64,000 nucleotides of DNA from positions 124,001 through 188,000 of the forward strand of contig VUYT01000001.1 in the NCBI GenBank assembly GCA_008802785.1, given 5' to 3'. Source of the DNA: Symmetrospora coprosmae. Taxonomy: Eukaryota; Basidiomycota; Cystobasidiomycetes; Symmetrosporaceae. A model generated the notes under the pieces. The model was not told the origin of the DNA and searched no databases. It saw only the letters and a list, made by a program, of their open reading frames with translations. A program made the position numbers and the translations under genes. This document shows positions 55,960-64,000 of the stretch, piece by piece (position 1 is the first letter of the stretch; every line of letters starts with the position of its first letter).

Positions 55960-57108
55960 GATGCTGGTTGATAGCTGTTGCAAGACGCGTCCGCCAAACC
56001 AATGGTCAGTTCGCGTCCGACTCAGGCCCGCTCGGCGTTGCTGAATGGACACGCACAGTGAAGAAGTAAGAAAGAGTTGCGAGTGGTCTGAACGACTTGA
56101 AGTGCTAGCTGCTAAGAGACAGTGGTCGTCGGATGCGCGTTATCGTGAGCGTTTGGCGTTTGAAGAGAGGGAGAGGAAGAGAAAGGAGGGCAGCGACGAC
56201 GACGAAGGAGGAATTCCAGCTGCGCGTTCTGCGCCTGCGCCTGCGCCTGAGGACGAAGTGGCGGCGGCAAAAGAAGCTCGTCCTGCTGGGCGGGCGCGAC
56301 GGGGAGGAGGAGGCGGTGAGGCATGCTCGATCTCGGTCGGTCCAGGTCAAAATCGCCCTGGGCAGAAAAGGAGAAAGACGCGTCGCAAGGGGTCCGGGAA
56401 CGTGGACTCTTTTCATGACGTGAGCAGAGCATCAGCAGCAGCTCCTTCGTCTCTGTCCCATCAGCTGCTCATCAGTCGTCAGTGCTTGCAAACCCGGCGA
56501 GATGCCCAAAGTTCCGCAGCAGTACTAGTAGCACGCAGGTGCCAGTGGCTGCGACTCCACAGCCTCATTCGACGTGATTGCCACTGCCGGCTCGGCGCGG
56601 CGCTCGACTCGACTGACCATGGAAGGGCTAGGGCGATGCAGAGCCCCGGAGGCAGCTTGCTTGTGCTGATGACTGCCGTCAGCTGGGGATGAGCGCAGTC
56701 CGGCGTTCACTCTCCCAATGCCACACAGACGCTCCGAGCCGTGTGTCTGGCAGATCCGCATGCGCGTGCGTGCGTGCGTGCTGAACAGGACGCGGATCCA
56801 ATGCGACAGTCGGGCGGCCAGCAATAGATTGCGAGAGGGACTCGGATGCGTACGAGGACGGACAGCAGGGCACATGGCCCTCCTGCTCGACTGATCTGGC
56901 AGCCCGCCGCCGCTTTATAAGGCGTCCAGCCTGGTTGGGGTCCACAGACCCGCTTCACCGACATGGTTGCACTGTCCCTTGATGATGGGACATCAATGGC
57001 GTCGATAGTGAGAGACAAGGCCGGTTCCCACGGGCACCTCACTCCTCCACAGCTCTCCTCCGCAGCTCTCCGTCTGACCAAAGCCATCCACCCGGCCGAA
57101 CCGTTCCG
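55960..57108. promoter_or_regulatory. Long divergent intergenic region (1.15 kb) of the GPI protein and the beta-lactamase-like gene
   Basis: No supported gene. A 215-codon plus-strand frame (56045..56692) is Arg/Ala-rich, low complexity and unlike any family I know. A consensus TATA box (TTTATAAGG, 56914..56922) lies ~190 bp before the start at 57109. Confidence 0.55.
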
Positions 57109-59022
57109 ATGACCGCTCCCGATGCCACAGATAGCCTGGACAAGATAGAAGCGCATGCAAGAGTGACCTGTCAAGCATGGAAGATCCCAGCGGCCTCAAT
57201 TGCAATCATCCACAATGAGCAGAGCCGCGCATTCGGTGTCGGAACCTGTTCAGCTCGCATCGACGCCGCGCCAGTCGACGCGGAGACGGTCTTCCCGATT
57301 TTGTCGAATACAAAGCTTTTCGTAGCTGTCGCGCTCGCCATTCTCATCGAGGAAGGGCACTTGAACTGGGATACTCCGATCTATAGCCTTGTGCCCGACT
57401 TCCGGCTCGGCTCGAGTACCCACGATGTGACGATCGCTCATGCACTGACGCATCAGTCTGGCTTACCTGGGTACATAGGCTGTTTCGCAAGTCTCGCGCG
57501 TGTCGAAACACTGAGCGCTCAACCCGACCAACTTGCTGCAGGCACATCAATGCCGGCTTCTGCGCGCATACTCCACTCGCCAATGTCACTGAGATCATCG
57601 CAGCCCTCCCTCCGGCTGGTCCTCCGGGACAAGCCTGCCGCTACAACAACCACATGTATGCCCTGCTCGGACACATTGTTTCTTTGGTCGCCAAATGCCC
57701 TTTTGCGCAGTTCATCCGGGAGCGAATCTTTACGCCACTGGATATGACATCTACCACCTTCGGCTCGGAGGCTTTGCAGCAGAGAAACAGCGCAGCAGCT
57801 TCCGCAGTCCTCGATGACGGTACTGTGCATCATTTCGCCTGGTGGCATGACGATTGTGGAGACGACACGACGCTGGCACCCGCCGGAGGTATCCTCAGTA
57901 CGGCTGGTGACATGGAGAATTGGATGCGGTTCCTCCTCGAGACCAATTCTGGCCGTAGAGGGGATGTCATCAGCCAGGCATCGCTGCATTGCATTCTACA
58001 GCCTACCGTCTCGATGGATTGGCAGATCATCTTCGACGCAGAGCTCGGCAAAGGTGCCTTTCCCGAGTTCGGACCATGTATGTACGGCCTTGGTGTTCAG
58101 CGCTTGACTTATCGGTGAGCTCGTCTTCTTGCAATAATTCAATCGAGATTACTACTGACTTTGCACGACGATTCAGAGGCATGGGTGTGGCGTGCCATAC
58201 GGGCACCCGTCCTGGAGCGGGCAGCATCGTACTCTGGTGTCCTGAGCGCGACTTTGCCATCTCTGTGATGACAAGCGTCATGGCTAGAGGCGCAGCAGCT
58301 GCCACGATCATCGCCTTACATGCTCTCGATACCGCTTTTGGGCTGGATCCTATCAACTGGAATGAGCGGTTAGTTCCCTCTATGCCCGTCGCTGACGATT
58401 GGACTAACCTCCCGACACTGGATTCGCAGCGTAACGGCGCTGCCTCACTCGTGGTCCACAGCTCCTTCCGTGATTCCTTCAGCCACCCCAGCAATAACCG
58501 GCGATTCGGATGAGCAGCATATCAACAGTATCTGCCGGGCTTACGTGGCAGGCGGTTATGGTACGCTGCGCTTAGTGAGGCTCGATAGCGACTCGACAAT
58601 GGCCGCCGACATCCGCAAGGCTCAAGCTATCGGGATGGCGCGCGGGGACAGGCGACCTGCTGATCTTATCGCACACTGGCTAGCAAAACCAATGTTTCAG
58701 ACTTACATGGCGCTGTAACGCATCGATCGGAACGCCTTCTGGGCAGAAGAGCACATGCTGTGCCGATCGGTGCTGGATGATCAGACAGTACTCGACATGC
58801 CTCACTCGGTGAGCACCCTTTTCCGTACATCTCAGTCGTGGCCAAGCGCTGAAGCGCCTTGTCGCGCAGGTCTCGCATGGCGGCCACACGACCGGGCTCG
58901 TCCTGATCTTCCGGAATGGATCGGTCGATTCTGGCCCAGCGAGCGTAGAGAGACACAGCAGATGGACGGATGCCACCTTGCTAGACGTGCAGACATGTAA
59001 TGCTGATGCCGTGCTCGTTTGA
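57109..59022 (+). CDS. Beta-lactamase-fold serine hydrolase (class C/LACTB-like)
   Basis: Serine hydrolase of the penicillin-binding-protein-like family. N-terminal region: ARVTCQAWKIPAASIAIIHN and ETVFPILSNTKLFVAVALAI, with the catalytic Ser-x-x-Lys as SNTK; HLNWDTPIYSLVPDF; ALTHQSGLPGYIG. After an intron, GQACRYNNHMYALLGHIVSL has the Tyr-x-Asn motif (YNN), then FTPLDMTSTTFGS, TLAPAGGILSTAGDMENWMR and GMGVACHTGTRPGAGS, where the HTGTRPG segment supplies the third motif. There is no signal peptide. The 3' end is reconstructed: after TYMAL an intron (GTAACG donor) and another (GTGAGC) allow an in-phase join to RLVAQVSHGGHTTGLVLIFR, matching the usual C-terminal strand, stop at 59020..59022. 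Without those introns the frame stops at 58718. Substrate unknown. Confidence 0.82.
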
Positions 59023-59079
59023 CTTCAACATTGGATCCGCGGACGATTCAGCTCTGCCTGTCGTGCAAGCAAATCATGG

Positions 59080-59520
59080 CCACGTTCGGATGAGCAGAAG
59101 TCATGCGGCTGATGCGATAGTAGTGCAGTGGGTGCCGATAGCGTTGACTTTCGCATGTGAGCGGGCCCTAGCCGAGCAAGCGCGACCCAAAGTCCAGTGC
59201 GAGGCGGCATCCCCGTCGGAGTTGGTCGTGCGTTGAAGAGCAGGAGAGAACAGCCAATTTGGCAGCATCACATCAGCCATTTCCTCTGCACGTCCTTGCG
59301 TGCCCCTAGTGCTGCGCTGCTGAGCCCCTGTCTTCCCTGGCTGCTGCCGGACCAGCACAGCGCGCCGCCGCTGGCAGTCGCACACGCGCGGGGGCGCGCC
59401 TCGAGGCCATGGCCACCGGGACCAGCAGCGCGCGGCACAACTTCGCGGACAGCGAGCGCATCGCGCACAGCATTTACGAACCTTGCCGACAGCGCCGTCA
59501 CCCACTGCGTCGCGCTGGAG
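59080..59520 (-). pseudogene. Inverted partial copy of RAC1: half exon 1, intron 1 and a trace of exon 2
   Basis: Read on the minus strand, the segment at about 59470-59510 encodes AVGDGAVGK, the RAC1 P-loop, followed directly by GGTTCGTAAATGC, matching the RAC1 exon 1/intron 1 boundary (GGTTTGTGAATGC). The match then runs along almost the whole 374-nt RAC1 intron 1, including exact stretches such as GTGGCCATGGCC and TGGCTGATGTG and the TTTGGGTCGCGC block, by eye about 75% identical with small indels. A remnant of exon 2 (TCTGCTCATC) lies at about 59088..59100. The first half of exon 1, exons 3 onward and a start codon are missing, so it cannot make a GTPase. Because the intron is kept it came from DNA, not from mRNA. 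Confidence 0.8.
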
Positions 59521-60077
59521 GCTCGCTCGAAGCTTTCTGGCAGTTCTCCGCAATCTGAGATGGATGGTCGGACCTCTGCCGCTGCGGCCTCCGACACCAA
59601 ACCCCCAAACCGTTGCGGGACAACCCCTGTCGACCGCTTATCGGACTGTAACGATCGCGCTGACAACGCTGCGACAGTCCAGCGGCGGCCTTGCTTTGGT
59701 CGCAGTCGCGAACGGTCCCCTTTTTCATGCTATGGACCAAAGCCAGCACGTGCGAGGCGTTGTGCCTGGACGCCGAAGCGAAGCGGGAGTCGCGCGCATC
59801 TCTCCAATTTAAGCACTATCCTCTCCTTCAGTCGCACTCTTCCCTTCATTCATTCATCCAGTCAGTCACCCTCGCATCGCTTCCTCTTCTTCGTTTCCCA
59901 TCATTCCCTTTTGCGCAGTTCTCGTCCGCATCGCATCCAGAAGTTCAACTCGTTCAGTCCGCTCAGACCTGGCCGTCAAGCGCACACCCCCACTTTCGCT
60001 GTACCCACTGAACGTCTACTACGAGTTCTTTCAAGCATCTCACTCTTCTCTGAAATTCCATCTCGACGACGCCAGCC
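59521..60077 (+). promoter_or_regulatory. Promoter and pyrimidine-rich leader of the DUF1996 gene
   Basis: The stretch 59815..60060 is strongly pyrimidine-rich on the plus strand (runs such as TTCCTCTTCTTCG and CATTCATTCATCC), as in leaders of highly expressed fungal genes. An AT-rich AATTTAAG at about 59807..59814 is a weak TATA candidate. Confidence 0.5.
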
Positions 60078-62495
60078 ATGTCGTCCAAGGGTGCAGCGCT
60101 CGTTGCCTTGATCGCGCTCGCCCAGCAGCTCCAGCCGGTCGATGCGTTCTTCAGACTCGCTAACCAGGTCGGTACTGCCGACTGATGACCTTCGACGGAG
60201 AGTAGCCCGTCATGTCATACTGAAGCAGCCACGACTTGCTCGTTCGCCAGGTCCTCGTCACCGAGCGGGCTGATCCGATCATCAGTCCGGGAGGACGTAG
60301 CGCGCATGCCGTGAGTGGCTTGGCAGTTCCTGCCATTGCAGGAGTATCATCTGACACTCTGTGATCATCCGTAGCACTCTATTGCCGGTGGTACGCCCTT
60401 CTCATGGCGGTGTTGCAAGCGTCCGAACAGCCCGCTGACGCCGCTCGTCTCTTCCCCTTCAAGGCTCCAACTTTGGCCTGACCGTCGACTTTGCTACCAT
60501 GCGCAAGTCCAACTGCACGACTGCTGGCGTGACCGCCGATGTGAGTTGCAACCCTCCTGATTCCCCGAGGCTTGAGTCGTCTTGAGAGCACCTCGCTGAC
60601 CCGACCTGGTGGCGTTTCGTATTGCCTATCTACCAGCTGTCTGCATACTGGTCTCCTCTGTACGTCGACTATGACGCCAGTGAATCTACAGACAGATACT
60701 GATACTTCCTGGCGTCTGCAGCGTCTACTTCTGGCACAAGAATGGCTCGTTCATCGCGCCCGATATCGGCAACCAGGGGCAGCAGGGTGAGAATCGCATT
60801 GTCTGGTTTGCTTGTCAACCACTGTGGCTGACCCTCTCATGCCTTGTGATGCTGATCTGCAGTCTACTACGGCTACAATGTCAACGAGAACACCAAGCCA
60901 TTCCCTGAGGGTGCGATGATGCCCTATGCCGATGCATCGCGTCACGGGAGACGCGTCTTACTGAGATGAGCCTCGCCTGTTTATCTGCTATGTAGGACTC
61001 CGCATCCTGGCAGGAAACCCTTTCACCCGCACCCAGTACTCGGCGCCGAACGCTCGAGCGGACGTGTAGGTACCGGTCCGATGCATCCGCATCTCTCGTG
61101 TACCCTGACCGGTCCCTTCTTGTGCAGGACATACTTCGACTGCCTGCGGTACTCGAAGAACCTGCCGAAGTGAGCGGCCCCTGCCTTCGTTCGGTATTAT
61201 CCCACGCAAGAGGGCTAACACTTCTGCTCCATCTCTCAGCACAAAGACAGCAACGTTCCCTCCTACCGAGTGCCCGGATGGCACTCGAGCGAATGTCTTC
61301 TTCCCGGTGAGCCACCAGCGGGCGGGCCTGTCTAGGAAAGCCGAACGCTGACGAGAGGACTTATGATGTCGCATGCAGAGCTGCGGAAACGGTCAGACCG
61401 ACTCAGCGGACCACACGTCGCACATGGCGTACAGGCTGGCCAACGGTAGCTGCCCGGTCACGCACCCGAACCTCTACCCGGAGGTGAGCCTGGTATAACA
61501 CTGTAACAACGAGTCCTGACATTGGAACTGACCCACTATCGTCATTCCTCGCGTCCATGATGTAGCTGCACTACGAGGTATGTTCCCACCAGTCCTGCAG
61601 GTCAAGAAGGGCGTTTCCGCGCGCACCGCGCTAATGTCGATCGCCGGATCCCACAGCTCTACTTCTCCAACTTCCTCAGGGATGTCCCGTGGGCAGATGC
61701 CATGAATCCTTCTCAACCCATGGTGCTATCTACCGGCGATCCGACTGGCTACGGCTTCCATGGAGTGAGTACTGGAGGTCCCGGCTCATCGCACGGGGGA
61801 CCGCTGACGAGATTGAATGGCCAACAGGACTTCTTTGCTGCTTGGGACAACGCAGTGCTTGCCAAGGCTCTCAAGGAGTGTGACGGTGGTCCGACCGGAG
61901 AGTGCGTTTGAATGGCTAGCATGGAGGCAGGAGCGAGGAACTCACATTTCGCCCTCGCAGCGGCCGGACGGACATCTGCAAGCACTTCACTACCCAGACT
62001 GGAGCGCAGATGGAGGCTTGCAAGCTGAAGGGCGAATCTCCCCACGTCCAAGGCGAGAAGGTAAGCTCATGGCTTTGAAGCGGGTGGCTGCCCGTCAAAA
62101 ACCGAGCTGAAACATTCGTCTGCACCCTTGGATAGGTCAAAGGCTGGCTTCCTAAGCTGCCTGGCTGCAACGCTGTCACGAAGACCGAGGCGGAGGCACT
62201 CGCGCAGTTCCAGGCGCCATGCAATGACGGCCTGACCAGCCCTGGCAACCCCGTCGTGACCAGCGCAAGCAGCACGCAGTTAGCACCGTCTGCCACGACG
62301 AGCAAGCGCAGCACGACGGCAGCAGCCAGTACCGGCACCAAGCCCGCTTCGACCTCGACCGCATCGAGCAAGCCCACCACGACGGGCGGAACTTGCGCTG
62401 CCGCGAAGACGGTCACGTCGACCATCACAAAGACGGCGACCGTGACAAAGGTCGTGACGCGCAACGCTCGGCAGGTTCTGACCCGGATGCATTAG
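60078..62495 (+). CDS. Secreted DUF1996 protein with Ser/Thr tail, 16 exons
   Basis: Extracellular fungal DUF1996 family. Exon 1 (60078..60167) encodes the signal peptide MSSKGAALVALIALAQQLQP and VDAFFRLANQ. The domain follows in small exons: VLVTERADPIISPGGRSAHA, HSIAGGSNFGLTVDFATMRK, LSAYWSPLVYFWHKNGSF, VYYGYNVNENTKPFPEG, LRILAGNPFTRTQYSAPNAR, TYFDCLRYSKNLPN, TKTATFPPTECPDG, CGNGQTDSADHTSHMAYRLA, LHYE, LYFSNFLRDVPWADAMNPSQ, STGDPTGYGFHG, DFFAAWDNAVLAKALKECDG and KGWLPKLPGCN. His and Cys residues conserved in the family (for example HTSHMAY, ECPDG) are present. The C-terminal ~90 residues are Ser/Thr-rich and end with TITKTATVTKVVTRNARQ, so it may be wall-linked. Two exons are tiny: 60376..60391 (16 nt) and 61566..61577 (12 nt). 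Enzymatic function of DUF1996 is not established. Confidence 0.9.
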
Positions 62496-63091
62496 TTCCG
62501 TTTCTTTCTTTCCTTCCACACTTTCCTACCTCGGATCCACGCTCGCTCCTTCTCCGAAATACTGGCTCTTTTCGCACAGCAGGGGTAGCATAGTTCTAGC
62601 TTCGAGGGTTTCTTGCATGCAGTCCTTTACCTTCTTTTCCATTTCGTACTTGTCGGCCGTGGTATCAGAACAGCTTGAGGCTGCCCTGAGCGGCCTGATG
62701 CAATAGCAGAGCAGAGCCGAGGTGCCAGTCGCCGGCTCTTTTCGCTTTCATCGCATTGGAGCCGTAGAGCCTCATTCAGAAAGGCCACAATCTGAATGTC
62801 CTGCCGCAAACCCATTGCCATCAACTAAGCGAGCCGAGCATTTGCCACCACCACCTAGGACCGGACTTATGCCAAGGGTCCGCCAGACTGTCGCATGCCA
62901 TGTAGTCGCTGCGCGTACATCATCCAGACGACCAGAACTATGTAGGTGTATGCCCTCGCTGCCTTCGCGGTTTGGGGTCGTTTTGAGGCTGGCTGGGTGT
63001 CGACGCGCCCCCGGGCACCTGCCCTTTGCCTCAGAACCTCAGGACTCCGGAAACCGCGACGACTTCAAGCGATAACGACAACGACAGCGCA
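62496..63091. other. Intergenic upstream of RAC1
   Basis: About 600 bp between the DUF1996 stop and the RAC1 start; promoter of RAC1. No supported gene. Confidence 0.5.
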
Positions 63092-64000
63092 ATGACGAGC
63101 CTAAAATGTGTCGTAGTAGGAGATGGAGCTGTGGGCAAGGTTTGTGAATGCCGTGCACGATGCGCTCGCTATCGTCCGAGTTGCGCAGCGCGCTGCTGGT
63201 CCCCGTGGCCATGGCCTTGAGGCGCGCCCGCGCGTGTGCGACCGCCGGCGGGGTAGGGTGGACGCCGTGCTGGTGCAGCAAGAGCCAGAGAAGACGGGGC
63301 AGCGGCGCGGGACCAGTGCAAGCAAGACATTCACAGAAGATGGCTGATGTGCTGCTGTCAATGTGCTGTCCTCTCCCGGCCTCTTCGCCCGACCGACTCC
63401 GATGGGATGCCGACTCGCGCTGAACTTTGGGTCGCGCCCGCCCGCCGCGACGGTCGACGGCCAATGCATTATCGCTATGCGCCTGCTGTTGGCTGCCTGC
63501 ATGGGTCACGTAGACATGTCTGCTCATCAGCTACACTACGGTGAGGCTTCCCCTTCCTCCTTAGCAGCGTCTTTCCCTGAGCTGAGCTTAAAGTACGCGT
63601 TCCGCACATGCCGCGTTACCTCCTGCATAGAATGCCTTCCCGGTGAGTGATGAGCTGTCTCCAGTGACGAGTGTGGTCGCTCTTGCTGACGCTCTGCTCG
63701 TGCTCTTATTACCTCACAGGGCGAGTACATCCCGACAGTCTTCGACAACTACTCGGCGAGCGTCATGGTCGATGGCAAGCCCATCAACCTCGGGCTCTGG
63801 GATACCGCAGGACAGGAGGATTACGACCGCCTCCGGCCGCTGTCGTACCCTCAAACGGACGTCTTCCTCATTTGCTTCTCGCTCGTATCGCCCCCGAGCT
63901 TTGAGAATGTCAGGACAAAGGTATGCACGCGCCCCTCCTGCAACTTCGAACGCTAGAGCTGACAGCCTATACACGACTGCTGCGTTCACAGTGGTACCCA
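63092..64000 (+). CDS. RAC1: Rho-family small GTPase Rac1, truncated by the window end
   Basis: Membrane-linked GTP switch controlling polarity and filamentation. Exons: 63092..63139 ([17 protein letters not shown]-loop GDGAVGK), 63514..63540 (TCLLISYTT), 63631..63642 (NAFP, only 12 nt), 63720..63920 ([20 protein letters not shown], then [20 protein letters not shown] with switch II) and 63992 onward (WYP). The joined N-terminal ~100 residues follow animal and fungal Rac: [17 protein letters not shown] in switch I and [20 protein letters not shown]. The Rac-type DNYSA and [20 protein letters not shown] separate it from Cdc42 and Rho1. The C-terminal half, the insert region and the CaaX box lie beyond the window. 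Intron 1 is 374 nt and has a degraded inverted copy at 59.1-59.5 kb. Confidence 0.94.

Noticed and set aside
56045-56692. 215-codon plus-strand frame in the long divergent intergenic region
   Set aside because: Arg/Ala-rich, no conserved motif, no splice support; lies in a promoter region.
59197-60111. 304-codon plus-strand frame over the RAC1 fragment and the next promoter
   Set aside because: The corresponding frame in the RAC1 intron is broken by shifts, so the similarity is at DNA level, not protein level.
1-64000. tRNA, rRNA and transposon scan by eye
   Set aside because: No convincing tRNA B box with a foldable partner, no rRNA match, and no reverse transcriptase, integrase or transposase motif was seen; a tRNA or covariance-model search could still find a short one.

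Overview
The window is nuclear DNA from a fungus, most probably a basidiomycete (yeast-like or smut-like; I cannot place it lower). Genes are packed on both strands, almost all are cut by short GT-AG introns (mostly 50-100 nt, often with CTAAC/CTGAC-like branch sites), GC content is high, and the proteins are typical fungal housekeeping factors with long Ser/Ala/Pro-rich tails. I call 30 intact or window-truncated protein genes with usable support, one doubtful small ORF, one decayed BTB-like paralogue and one duplicated gene fragment. I found no rRNA, tRNA, CRISPR array or recognisable transposon.

Layout. 0-20 kb: EMG1/NEP1 (-) and SCO1 (+) share a divergent promoter; CDC14 phosphatase (-); an unrecognised coiled-coil protein (-); succinate-semialdehyde dehydrogenase (-), divergent from a Ure2-like glutathione transferase (+); a 1,080-residue Ser-rich protein (-); a Tra2-like SR splicing factor (-). 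19.7-28.5 kb: a cupin (-), an oxidoreductase-like mitochondrial protein (-), ribosomal proteins eL18 (-) and uL2 (+) head to head, a GRF zinc-finger protein (-) and the SUB1/PC4 coactivator (+). 28.9-32.1 kb: three tandem BTB-like genes, the last decayed. 32.5-47.3 kb: SPO7 (-), recyclin RCY1 (+), proteasome beta-4 (-), an AKR7-type reductase (+), a small secreted protein (+) and the exportin CSE1 (+). 47.5-64 kb: a membrane-anchored protein (-) divergent from a YVC1-type vacuolar TRP channel (+), a multi-pass DUF1624-like protein (-), a Ser/Thr-rich GPI-type cell-surface protein (-), a beta-lactamase-fold hydrolase (+), a DUF1996 secreted protein with 16 exons (+) and RAC1 (+), cut by the window end.

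The genes do not form one pathway. They cover ribosome assembly (EMG1, eL18, uL2), mitochondria (SCO1, OXLD1-like), the cell cycle and polarity (CDC14, RAC1), the nucleus and membranes (SPO7, CSE1, RCY1, YVC1) and the secreted or cell-surface proteome (42.2, 55.0 and 60.1 kb genes).

The most unusual things are an inverted, intron-bearing partial copy of RAC1 about 3.6 kb upstream of the real gene, a 12-nt microexon in the RAC1 switch I region, the decaying BTB-like tandem family, a probable GC-AG intron in the AKR gene, and the eL18/uL2 divergent promoter with a run of 14 G.
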